From contig NC_035793.1 of the NCBI RefSeq assembly GCF_001653235.2, forward strand, positions 4,092,001 to 4,156,000: a DNA stretch of 64,000 nucleotides. Direction: 5' to 3'. The notes under the pieces were generated by a model. The model was not told the origin of the DNA, did no database searches, and was given only the letters and a program-made list of their open reading frames with translations. Source of the DNA: Pochonia chlamydosporia 170 (taxonomy: Eukaryota > Ascomycota > Sordariomycetes > Hypocreales > Clavicipitaceae). Positions 1-11,021 of the stretch are shown in pieces (position 1 is the first letter of the stretch; each line of letters starts with the position of its first letter). The translations under genes and the position numbers were made by a program.

Positions 1-2980
1 AGGTCCGGCGTATCATCAGCAATATATGCGAAGGAGAGGGAATGCACCAAGGTCAACCACGATGGATGACTGCGTGGCAGCTCAGTTGTCCGAGGCACTG
101 TGTAGGGTTTTAGAAGATCTATGGCCTTATCCGGTTGACCAGCCGCTGTGTACGCATCCGCAAGCAGGCATTTTGCACTATAAACGGCCGGCGTTTCTTT
201 TGTTGTCCTGGCTTCAAGATCCGCTGCATACCGGAGCATCCTAATTGCTTCGTTGTACTGTTCCATTTTCAGGTAGCAGCCTGCGAGACTCGTTCGATAT
301 GGCAGTCGTCTTGGATCGTGGGGAGCCAGTCCCTGTCGTTCTGCTTTTTCGTCCAGGGCAAGCCACGCTGCTTTCGCTCGATTATTGTCCCCAATGCTGC
401 CGTATATAATTGCTAATGCGTATTGCGCATTTTCCTTAATTAAAGGGTCGTCCTCTTGCTGTAGCTTCTCAAATATTTTAATTGCCTTGTTGTGTTGGCC
501 GCTCTCATGGTATGACGATCCCAGCTCCATTTCTGCCATTGTGAACAGATCGGGTATTTCCCTGTTGGAGGAGTTCTTCTTACAGAACTCTGCTACTGTT
601 TCGGCCATGTTCACGGCCTCCTTAAAGCGCAATTGCTCTCGCAGGCACTGCCCAACAACCACTCCTAGCCATGCGGCACTCATATCGTGCAGCACCAGCT
701 GGGGTCTAAGGATTGTAAGGGCATGTGGAAGGTATTGCCGCTTTGTTGTCAGTTGTTTCGAGGGGAGCTTAGGAAAAACCATGCTGATATGATGGACTGA
801 ATCACTTTGCGTCATGAGACCCTCGAACAGGTCTTCTGGACAGACTTGTAAGGCAAGATGAACCAGACGATGCATGTCCACTATTTCCCCGTTCCCTTGC
901 CAGCTGAGAAAACTGTAGGAGCAGAGTTTCGAGACTGCTTCTGTCTTTGCAAGTATTTCATCTTCCTCTTCAGCGGGTTGTGACTCCGGAGTATCGTCCT
1001 TTGGTATACGGTCTTTTCCCGTTTTCTTCAGGCTGGGCAGTATTGACAGAGGTATAGCTTTAGGGTCTATGTATCGAATGAATGACAGCAACTGAGCTGC
1101 GCCAGGATGGGTTTGGCAGATTGTTTTGAACGAAATGATCCAAGTTGTTGTCATAGCCCCTTGGTTCTCGTCATGAAAGGTCTGATCTCGCACCCGCAAG
1201 TTTTTACCAAGTAGACCGAGGGTATATTCGTCACGCTGCTTCGTGTCGTTCAATAGACGTAGATATGCGGCAACAGACATGTTGTTCACATTCATATACG
1301 TAATGGCCTGTCCAATCGCGAGAGGTAGATGCGAAAGCTGTTTCAAGAGCAAAGAGGCGGCCTCATAGGCACCAGGTGTGTCAGCATTGGGTTTTTCACT
1401 GAGTGCATTCTGCAAATAGCTCCAGCCTTCATCGTTTGTCATTTCCTTTAGCTCTACCTTGTGAAACTGTGTAATACTTTCTGCAACGACTGCTGTACGG
1501 GTTGTCAACAAAATTCGGCCCATTGGACTCTTGGGGAGATCGCTGAGCAAACCGCTAGGGTCGTTCTCCGTACCGACCAGAGACGGATCATCTGCGTTGT
1601 CCACAACGAGGAACCATGGCCCTGCGGAGGGAGACGAAAGATACGCTTTTAGGGCTCCTGTTGGTGCCTCATTGCATTCGCGATTCGAACTGATACTCAG
1701 GGTCTCGACGAGATCCCTGGCCGCCTTATCAAAGGCATCCCTGGATTGAGCCGGCATCCAGAAGACGGAGTACTCTTCTCTTTCGTCTTTGACTCGATGA
1801 GCTATTTCCAGAGATACTTGCGTTTTACCCATGCCGCCAAGTCCACATAATGCTACTCGTTCTACACCCGCGGAGAATAGCTTTTGCTCAATGTCTTGGA
1901 TGGTCTTCTCTCGTCCTGTGTAGCACGGGTTTCTCGGATACGGCAAGCTGCACACTAAATGAGAGAGGCAAACAATTGTCAATGACTCAAAATACAACCT
2001 AGAGAAGACTATTTGCTGGTACCCAGCCCATCTGAAAGTTAAAACGCACCTCGTTTAGCTGATTTCGGTAGTCCAAGGCATGATATAATCTCCTTGGCAT
2101 AGGCAGCCGCCATTGCAGCTGCATACGGTTGCCATACTTTGTTTTTCTTCTCATCCCCATAGTCACAGACGCCACGGATGATACCAGCCGGGATATTGTG
2201 TAGCACCCCAGCTGCTTCCATCTCGATTCCAATAAGACCATACTTGTCATATAGTTCGTCGCGCTTCAATCCATTCTTGATAACTCTGTTACCCGAGCCA
2301 ATAGGCCCATACCAAACACAGGTACGGTTATCTTCTGGTCGAGAAGCCCGCAAAACTCCCGACCCGTCGCTGTTGTACAGACGATCTTCTTCTTGTCCTG
2401 GATCAGCGAATTCTCGTGCGAACTTTTCATCGTTCTTCATTGCGTCGTAGTGCGCTAGAAACAATGGCCTCTTGCTTGTTCGATCCCCCGCTTTGATTTT
2501 AGTAATTGCCGATCTCACAATTCTAAGTGTCGGAGTCGTCCAGCCTCCATGTAGAAGCTCAAACCCATTCAAGGTCTCCTTTCCCACGTCTAAGTCAATC
2601 AGACCTGGTCGTTCTCCCTCTGGTATGGCCACGAGAACATCACCGAGTCGAATGTCACGCTTCTTCTCGCCGATGAGTCTGGGTAGACCCGCAGCAACTC
2701 CGACAAGCAGGCAGAGCCAAAGATGTGGGAAGACCTTTTTAAGTTGCGCAGAGATGGCAGAAGAGGACGAATTTCCGTATTTGTCACCGATTGCAAAAGT
2801 GGCGATGACGACATTGTGCTCAGCCATGCTGCCTGCCATAAATACGTAGTCATCCCCTTTGTCAAGAGGGAAGTCGCCAATATGCTTTTTGTCGAGCATG
2901 TGATGTAGTGCGTTTGCCTCAACCTCCAGTGGAGCAATGAATGCGATGTTATAATTTTCCGGTCTAAGTTTCACCCTCAT
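1..2980 (-). CDS. NLR-type sensor: PNP - NB-ARC - TPR protein (C-terminus beyond left edge)
   Basis: Two exons, 2980-2050 and 1954-<1, joined in frame across a 95-nt GT-AG intron; the start is the ATG at 2980. Exon 1 (about 310 aa) is a nucleoside-phosphorylase-like domain: IAPLEVEANALHHML near the N-terminus, VGVAAGLPR, and the signature GIEMEAAGVL followed by IRGVCDYGD. Exon 2 opens with NPCYTGRE and an NB-ARC NTPase: P-loop GLGGMGKT near residue 348, Walker B WFLVVDNADD, sensor GRILLTTR and a GLPL-like LPLAIGQA. From about residue 600 come helical repeats with TPR spacing (for example MLRYAADLEARTTKETPAVY, then KCLLADAYTAAGQPDKAIDL). These run off the left edge, so the protein is incomplete. 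In fungi this architecture belongs to STAND/NLR proteins, several of which control heterokaryon incompatibility. The ligand and output of this one are unknown; an immune-like role is inferred from architecture. Confidence 0.9.
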
Positions 2981-5472
2981 TGTTACTCAATGTGCTGTGG
3001 ACTTGAGTCCGTGTGCTGAGGAGCAGACAAAGCGTAAAATACTTGAGGTATAAGAATGACAGTGCAAACAAGAAGGGTATAGAATGATGAGATACCTTTC
3101 ATTCTGACCCAAGTCATCTCTATTTATCTCCATGTCTTTCGACGAGGTAGACGCCGGGGTCTTTGCTCTCTTGCTCAGTCACATACCGCAGTAGCCGCCT
3201 TGCTCCTCAACCGGACTCAAGGATTGGATGCCTTCTTCCGGGGTCATGAGTCTGTAACTTGCATGATGAATAGGGTGGCGGGCATGCTGATTGAAACATA
3301 CCAGAACGGCAGGCCCCGAACGGCCATCCTTTTGTGACCTGTCTATAATTAGACCATGTTCCAAGCTGTCGCCGTTTGCCTGTTAGTAAGGGTTGCTTAC
3401 CTGGTAAGATTTCGCTGCAGGAATGCCTGACCCATGTGCGGAGTAGAACTTTGTTAATTCTCAATATTGGATTGTTCGCAACTGTTGTAGTACAGTCACT
3501 CAAGAAGCTGTGAAACAACAGATGCTACCAGTCTCTTCCGAAGTTGCCTCGAGCCTCTTCTATCCTTGGGTACTCGTGTGGTCGGCACCAAGGGAAGCGC
3601 GGCCCCAATCAGATAGCCAAAGGCACAAGCACTGTCTCGGGAAGAAGGCACTCACGTCGGATACCTAGGTAGCTTGACGAATTGGGACATAGAAGAGGGA
3701 GTTACTATCATCTTTGCGCGGAACTAGGTGGTTTACAAATCGACATCTACACTGGACTCTCGAATCTAAAGTCAACTACCCTTCTATAGAGTAGTAGTAG
3801 TATTGGACCTTTTTTCTTCTCACTCTGTTTTGTTAGTAGTGGCACCAGCGCAGCAATTCAGCAATTTTGGCGTCGCTACATACCTTCATCCGTTGTCCAA
3901 GGCTGCAGCATGCCAAAATCGAGACCAACTGTCGACCTCGGGAAGCGCTTCCCCTCTTTTTCAAGCCGTGTGTGACACAAGACGCAATAAATCGCGGTGT
4001 TAATACGGATTAGGTTGGAACAATTTGTCACACAAAAAATGTGACGCCACACTAAGTGCGATGTTATACCCCTCTATATCCTGTGACACAATTCATCTTG
4101 ACGTAAGACCACATCAGGTAGCTCTACCCGTCACCATGCATGAAGTACACAGCCACAACCCCCAAAAAGCTTGGGCATGTACCGTTGAGTTGAACGACAA
4201 ACATGTGAGTAGGGTTCTTACATGCAAACTCCGTTGTAGAGACGACTTAATTCAGGGTCCCCTCTGCATGTTTGTCCTACAAGCTCGAGCTCCGTGCCAT
4301 GGGCACAATTACAGCCTCAATCGAAAGGAACTCGTGACGCTGTGGTGATACGCAATATGCACCACAGACCACTGACCTCAAGTCTCAGCTTTTTGAACTG
4401 CAAGACTGCTAGCCAAACATTTTGTTCCATGCGAATTGGTCCGTACCATGTCAAGAGACAAAACAAGGCAGCCTATCATGTGGCAAGTACTACCGCCCTG
4501 CAGGGAAGACGAGCGGGGAAGGGAGGCTCTAGCAAACACCGTGCAGATGAATCTCTTCGCGGGTGCAAGGCTCCTTCTTCGTCGTGTGGCTGATTACGAA
4601 GCTGGTGGTGACAGGGCCATTTTGTTGACGTTCGAGTCGAGACTGACATCAAGGACCAACCCTCCCAATCGCTGAGACAGAAAACATGGCTAAGACTCAC
4701 TTCAGAGGCAGTCTATATTCTGCGGTTTGCCAAGAGGTTTATGGATCTCGCCGCGAGCTTGAGAAAGACGGCCACGGCTGTCCAAAGGAACCTTGTCTTC
4801 AAGATCCATCTCAGCATGGACTCGCACATCGTTACTCCGTCAAGCCTTGTGTTAATAGTGAAACATCCGATCTCCCGATAACATGCGCAACTGAAAGCAA
4901 GATTACCCACAATCGGACGTACAGGGGTCCGGGAAGACCAACACTAACTGATATGATGGAGTATACAACAAATGCCACGGTTACAGTTCCTCCATTTAAA
5001 AAGAGGAGAAGCGCTTAGTAGAAGTGAAGAGTATCGTCTGTTTAGAGAAGTGTCAAAGAACTTAACCAAGACTACCCCTCTGCATCACTCAACGGGCATG
5101 TTCCGTAACCATCAGTTGACTCCGTACTAAAATGGTTGCTGGGATTGAATTGCAGCAAAGATAACATACAAAAGTCCCAACTAGACTCTTTCTTTGTTCG
5201 CTCATATTAATCCAGTTCTACAGACAGAATACGCTATGTAAATGACAGTTTAAAGTTAAAGCATTTATAACTCCAAGCAAACACAGAGAATATCCCCTTC
5301 CTCTGGCGCTTCATGTGCCCATGTTGCGCTCAGCCATAATTCCAATACTACAAAGTGGTTTTTCGGTGTTGAAATGTCATGAAGTTGCTGCGGCATGACA
5401 AAAAGAAACTACCAATCCTAGTTAGCAACAGATGGAGAATAATGAATCGGGATACATCGCCAGACCACGCCC
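2981..5472. other. Intergenic, no gene supported
   Basis: This 2.5-kb stretch lies upstream of the NLR gene. Only short open frames occur, on both strands, with no recognisable domain, no consistent splice structure and no repeat that I can see. The first few hundred bases next to 2980 should hold the NLR promoter, but I cannot point to a TATA box. Confidence 0.5.
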
Positions 5473-6879
5473 CTACTCACACAAGGTGTAGGACTCGCTA
5501 CTGCAAGTCATGACCCAGTATCCTGGGATAGATTGACTATCGGCGACAACTTGCCTAACTCGCCACGGAGGCAGCGGATATGGCGAAGTTTCCTCATCCG
5601 AGATGCAAAACTCTTCTACTGTAGATGATCGCCAAATCTCGTCCGGAAAACAGTCAATTCCGGATAGTCCCTCTTGTTGGCAAATTGTGCTTTTCCAAGC
5701 TGATACCAGTCTTAGAACCTTCTGTGCAGGTATCCCAACCGTGAAATTCCCATGAAGGTGCGAATTCTGGTTGACGAAGTCATCCAAGGGCCGAAAGATA
5801 TATCTCTCCTAGTTCTTTTCATCGAAGCTCAAGATTCTGTCCGCCATCCCCCTCACAGGCAGAGATAGATACATTTGTCGAAGCCCTGGAAATACCGTGG
5901 ATATGGTACTTAGAAGAGAAGGGAATGGAGTTCCATCGAATACAGCAACTTGCGGGTATAATATTCGAGACTCGATTGGCAACACCATTTCAAGATGTCT
6001 TATGTTGGCCATCCTTTGTGGAAATATCTGGTTGTGGAATCCGCGAATAATGGGTCGCGGATTGACGTGAAAGGTATTAGTTTCGTATAATACTTCCATG
6101 CCTTCCAAATATCTACCGTTTAAGACTCAGAATTAGCAGTTCTTCGTCAACGAGCCTCCTGCCGAGCGGCAAACTTACGCCTTTTGACAAGACTGCAACC
6201 ACCCCATGGCTCCTACATTGTGTTCTCCCGGCACGCATTCATCCCACTCCTCACAGCAACCGGTGACTTCAACACACTTGTCTGTGCTTGGATCTCGAGG
6301 TCCGCGAGACGTACCCATTGGTCCGGTTGGCAGTGGCGGAGGGTTACGGTGGCAAACTGAACCTCTCAATCGCCAGCGGCAGCGTCGTCTGAAACGATTC
6401 TCAATGAATGTTGGATACAAGAATCTGTAGTCATCTAGGGAGGCTATGCCGGCCCTTTGACGCGACCATTGAGCATGATCAGCACCAGAGCCATCTAGGG
6501 AACGCACGTGTCCCTTAAGTCGAGCGCGATGGCAACAAAAGCAGTGTATGTGCAGTGTGCGATTGCCAAAGGCGTGTATCAAAATCGGTCTGCGAATCTC
6601 GGGCGGTAACTTCTCAAAGAACAGGCTGTCTGTTTGAGGTGAGGGTGGTTGCGATGGTGTTGGTGCCAAAGCCCAGTGCTCCGGAAGATTTGAGTTGGCA
6701 GAGGATGATTCCGTAGTAGAAGATGATTCCACTGTAGAGGTTGGTTCCGTACTGGGGGATGAGCCAGATGTGGCGGACAATTGTCTTGGGAAGGATGAAG
6801 CTGAGGAGCGTCCTCGCTGTAGACGTCGCGAACAGCATCGTTGCCTCGAGAAAAGCCAACTTCGGAAGCTTGAAACCAT
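5473..6879 (-). pseudogene. DUF7730-type protein with an in-frame amber codon
   Basis: Exon 1 is 6879-6179 and exon 2 is 6112-5473, joined by a clean 66-nt intron (GTAAGT donor, GGTAG acceptor) to read SCQKAYLEGMEVLYETN. The protein has a serine-rich N-terminus of about 70 residues, an F-box-like LPPEIRRPILIHAFGNRTL segment, then GWLQSCQKAYLEGMEVLYETNTF split by the intron; this is the hallmark of the large fungal DUF7730 family of unknown function. In exon 2 the codon at 5811-5809 is TAG, yet the same frame continues with family-like sequence (ERYIFRPLDDFV) to a stop at 5473. Total length without the stop would be 446 aa. The gene is therefore a nonsense-mutated pseudogene, or the stop is removed by a facultative 48-nt in-phase intron (5856-5809, GTGAGG...CTAG). 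No function is assignable. Confidence 0.7.
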
Positions 6880-7999
6880 AGCGGGCTATAATGTATACTC
6901 TTGAAGAATGCTTCAAATAATACAATGCAATGATGATGTGACAATAACTCTTTTGACTCAAAGTTGGAATAATGCCGAGTCGTGCCACTTGTTGGTTTCA
7001 ATCATCAAACGATCAACAAGTGATCAACAAGTAGTAACCGCAACCAGGCAGAGGGAGGAAGAGATGGAAAGTCGAACCGTTGCAGTTTCTTCTCTCTCGG
7101 AATCATACGCCACTCAAAACAACTTCAGCAGTCACGCACTTGTGGCGATCTTGAGGGAGGCGCGCAGCACATCACATCTGAGTTGTTTCCATATTGGCGT
7201 TTTGTAAAGTCTCAAGAGTCTCAACTTCGAGGCCAATCCCCTGCTCAACATCGGCAAAACAACCATCAGATTGTTGCCAACAACGAAAGTCAGTGGCGAT
7301 TGAAACTCCCACGAATTCATAAGATGCTCTTTTCTGGGTAAGGTCCCTTCCCTTTCACATTTTGCTCTATCAAACCCCCCGCCCAAACACATATCTCGAG
7401 GTGAGAAGTCTAACTTTACCGTAGAAATCCCCTTTCTCTCTACAGCTCACGAAAAGCCTCTGTCCGAATGCGAGCATATCCTATCACCCTATTCCTTGAT
7501 CACATCGTCACTTAAACATCGTTTCTCAGGCCTTCCCTGCACAACACTAGGCAGCAATCGCCTCTCGAAGCCGCTCACACAGACGCCCTCGCACTCGGGA
7601 ACGGACCCAGTAACCTCCGTGATGTATTTGCAGCATTTGAGCGGGGGTTTTATCACGGCGGTGATCGCTCAACGGTTGGACTCGGATTCAACGCCACCAC
7701 CCATTAGCGGCTGAGGATGTGCTCATCCATTGGCCTTCAGGCGCCATCACTGCATTTGATGCTTGTTCTAATTTGGAAAACTATAAGCATTTTAATGCAA
7801 GTTGCCTGTCCACTGAGCAGGCGGCTAATTGGTCACAAAATAATGAAAGAGTTGTCATGACCATATAAATACGACCAATCCGACTCCCCAGGAATCACAT
7901 AACACGACATCAGGATTCACACTGAAAGCATCAATTCCGATCTCTGCGACTTCTCATCTCTCATAATTACACCATACATACTCTCAACACATTCCAATC
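6880..7999. other. Divergent intergenic region
   Basis: About 1.1 kb between two divergently transcribed genes. I see no coding sequence. The right end carries the TATA-like element listed separately. Confidence 0.5.
7864..7870 (+). promoter_or_regulatory. TATA-like box of the VOC gene
   Basis: TATAAAT lies 130 nt upstream of the ATG at 8000, with a CCAAT motif just downstream at about 7874. The spacing suits a fungal core promoter with a leader of roughly 100 nt. No transcript evidence is available. Confidence 0.4.
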
Positions 8000-8479
8000 A
8001 TGCCTGGCTCACTCGTAACTTGCCTCTGGTTCGACGGCAACGCCGCCGAAGCCGCAGAATACTACGTATCCATCTTTCCCAACTCCAAAATCACATCCAG
8101 ACAAGCCTATCCCGAAGGTGGCAATGAGCAGCATCATTCTGCAGGCAAAGACCTGACCGTTGAGTTCGAGCTGAATGGACACAAGTTCGTCGGTCTAAAT
8201 GGCGGGCCGATGTTCAAGTTCAACCCTGCCGTGTCATTCCAAATCATGTGCAAGGATCAGGCAGAAATCGACTACTACTGGGATAAGTTGAAGGAAGGTG
8301 GCGATCCGGAGGCGCAAAGGTGCTCGTGGGTGGCGGATAAGTTTGGACTTTCGTGGCAGGTGGTATATGAGAATTTCCCTAAGATCTTGGGCGGACAGGA
8401 TAAAGAGAGGGCGAATAGGGCCATGGCAAAGATGATGGGAATGAAGAAGCTGATTGTTGATGAGCTGGAAAATGCGTGA
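8000..8479 (+). CDS. PhnB-like VOC-superfamily (glyoxalase fold) protein
   Basis: Single exon, 159 aa, ATG at 8000. The N-terminus shows LWFDGNAAEAAEYYVSIFPN, typical of the PhnB / '3-demethylubiquinone-9 3-methyltransferase' family (PF06983), and the protein ends with the usual FGLSWQVV segment and a short helical tail. The length fits the family (about 150-165 aa). Despite the family's historical name, most members are uncharacterised VOC-fold proteins, and neither methyltransferase nor metal-dependent activity should be assumed. It has no signal peptide or membrane segment, so a cytosolic location is expected. It converges on the zinc-cluster regulator downstream. Such genes are common and intronless in fungi and close to bacterial homologues, so ancient transfer is possible but not shown here. 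Confidence 0.85.
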   Translation: MPGSLVTCLWFDGNAAEAAEYYVSIFPNSKITSRQAYPEGGNEQHHSAGKDLTVEFELNGHKFVGLNGGPMFKFNPAVSFQIMCKDQAEIDYYWDKLKEGGDPEAQRCSWVADKFGLSWQVVYENFPKILGGQDKERANRAMAKMMGMKKLIVDELENA

Positions 8480-9074
8480 AAGAAGTACCATTGCGATGAT
8501 GATGTTTCAGCATCGTTGTTGCAACAACGTTGAACAGCTAAAAGAGGCGGGATATTCTTGACGAGTTTGATCTATTTATATTCTTGGTTATATTTCCAGC
8601 TGATAAATACACGGGTACCCAATGGCTTTCCGCTCCTATTCGAATGACATAGAGTATGAACATCAGTAATGATAGCTCCATGCTCCTCATATTCCAAAGT
8701 CTGAGGAGATGAAGACCTCAGCCGGGTGTTGCAGCACGTCAACTCCTGGAACACAATTCCATCAAACGTGTATGTACCTCTCATTGCGCCATTCCTCCCC
8801 AAAACAACATGCAAACACAATCTAACCTCTGCCAGAGCCCGGTAGAGAATTGTACAAAATGTTTCCAAACAACAAACACCCTTAAATATCAGCCGACTCT
8901 TGGGCATTGAGCCCCCGTATCATCCTTCAACTGCCCTGTTGTGGACCGCAACAACATAACTCATACTGGACTCTTATCCCAGCTTCACACCACAACATGA
9001 AACAAAACGCCGCTTATGCTTCTATCAGGACCTAACGTAGACTTCCAAAATTTTAATACCGCCCAGGTTACTCA
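8480..9074. other. Convergent intergenic region
   Basis: Shared 3' flank of the VOC gene (plus) and the zinc-cluster regulator (minus). No gene or obvious repeat. Confidence 0.5.
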
Positions 9075-11021
9075 TTACCAAACCAACGCCTTGTCCAGTT
9101 GACTGAATGTCTCCCGCTTCCAGCCATGCAAAAATTGAAAATACACACTATCATCGTTCTCTATTCCCGATCTAGGAATAACCTTTATAATTCTTGCTTC
9201 TTTCGGAATATCCCCACAAGTCGAAATATGCTGTCCTTGCTCCTCCAGTTCCATTACTCGACGTGATATTGCACTTCCTCGTTTGCTATTCCAGAGTCCT
9301 TCTTGAATGTCAGATGATTCGAGAGTAGCCAAGGCCCGTCTTCGAATCATGGGATCTCGACAGCGAATAATTGTCCCGTAGAGAGCGGCAATCACACCGA
9401 CTTCCATCTGGAAATGGGGTTCGGGGATGTGGTGGCTCTCGCCCGGCTCTGCATGATCCATGGCTAGAATCTGGCGAAGTTTGTCGACCATGGCGCTAAA
9501 GTCCGGACAATAGCTATCCCAAACTGAGGGATCATCTAGGCTCGAAACTGCTCTTACTTGGAGTTCTACCTCCATATACTTTTTGTAGACTCCCAGTAGT
9601 TTCAGCGTTCGCATCTCACGGAGGCCACTGAGCTGCGACTGGTTCTCGAAGCAGAACTTATCAAAAGTACTACACCAGGCTCTGAATCTCTCTGCCACCA
9701 GGCCCAACGGCAAAGATAGCAGTCCAAGTGAGATTCGTATCAGGGCTTCCCGTGCATCAAGGAGCGAAGTGAATATAAATGCCGAGTCTATGGCGCACCT
9801 GCGAGATCGGAAAAGTGCTTTGGCCACAATAATCATTTCTGGGTCGCGGGCGCCAACGAGCTATTTCAACATCGGATATGATAAGCCGTTGCTGTCAATA
9901 GATCGGTACGCCCGTTACATGACTTACACAGATTGCCTGGTGGGCGAGACGGGTAAAGAACGCCTCGACCAGGTTAACTATGGCATCTTCCTCGGCGCCG
10001 AGGGTGATATTTGGATTTCGATGTTGTGCTTCAAATTCCTGAAGAACCCTGTGGCCATATTTCAAGAGACGTATTGCTGCAATAACTTCTCCTCGAATCA
10101 TCTGTCCAGCCCGTTAACACGGACCCGTTGGAAACGCCTGGAAACGCCCATGCTGCAGATACTCACCTCGATAGTAACAAAGACAACGCACGATATTAGA
10201 TGGGAGAGTGGATGCTTCGGTGTTCTCTGGATATCCAAAGCCGCCTTTATTGCCATGTTGTGATGGTGCAGCGCATATATCCCCAGGTTATGTCTCTCCA
10301 TAACCAATTGGTTGTTGGTCGAGTCCGCCGGCTTCATGAATAACTCGTGATATGATGACAATGATATCAAAGCATGCCATATCCCAGGCTCTGCATGTGC
10401 AATTTGAAGAATTTTCGTTGTCCAGAGTTCGTCCACAAAGAACTTGGAAACTTGGGCCAGTGTCCGCTCTCTGAAGAACTGGACAGCGCGAAATTCGTCT
10501 TCTGAGGACGGTGTTGGGTACGTTGACAGGGGCATCGGTGGACTCAGTGTCGCTTGGGCCGTAAATCCGTCACACTGACGGCCGGTTGAAGTGCCTGTTT
10601 AATGCGCCAGGTCAGATCCAAGGCTGGTCTTTCTTCATATTAGTGTTTCGACAGGTATGCAATATCTTACATCTTAAACAGAATGGGCGTGTCTCATCAC
10701 ACTTGATTCTTCGCGCTGGGTATAAATTGTTAGATTATTACCACTTTTTGTTTGTCTGTGATGCTCGTGATGCAATCACACAGATACTGAATCTGAAAAG
10801 GGGCAGTTCAAACTAACTTCTGTACAGCAATATTGTTAGTCTCATATCTTGTACCTTTCAAGTACCCTTCCTTTGGCGCTCGAACTGAGAAATATATCCG
10901 GTAAAAAAATAACAATAAAAAAAAAGTAATAAGCATTGCGTACTTACTTGCATGTTTGACACCCCGTCCTAACCTTAGGGGCTTTGGCTCGCTTTCTTTG
11001 TCCAGGCTTTACACGGGTCAT
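9075..11021 (-). CDS. Zn2Cys6 transcription factor with fungal-specific regulatory domain
   Basis: Five exons: 11021 to about 10948, 10715-10671, 10594-10167, 10101-9928 and 9860-9075. Exon 1 has a basic leader (PGQRKRAKAPKVR) and the first cysteines (GCQTC). Exon 2 gives RRIKCDETRPFCLRC and exon 3 opens with TSTGRQCDGF, completing a C6 binuclear zinc cluster. The rest resembles the middle-homology region of fungal regulators (FRERTLAQVSKFF near the start, LISLSSYHE, then helices). Introns 2-4 are canonical and keep frame. Intron 1 does not: the GT donor at 10947 shifts the frame by two bases relative to exon 2, whereas a GC-AG intron using GCAAGT at 10951 keeps frame (500 aa) but removes the second cysteine. 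The gene may thus be impaired or mis-sequenced. It would bind DNA in the nucleus; its targets are unknown. Confidence 0.8.
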
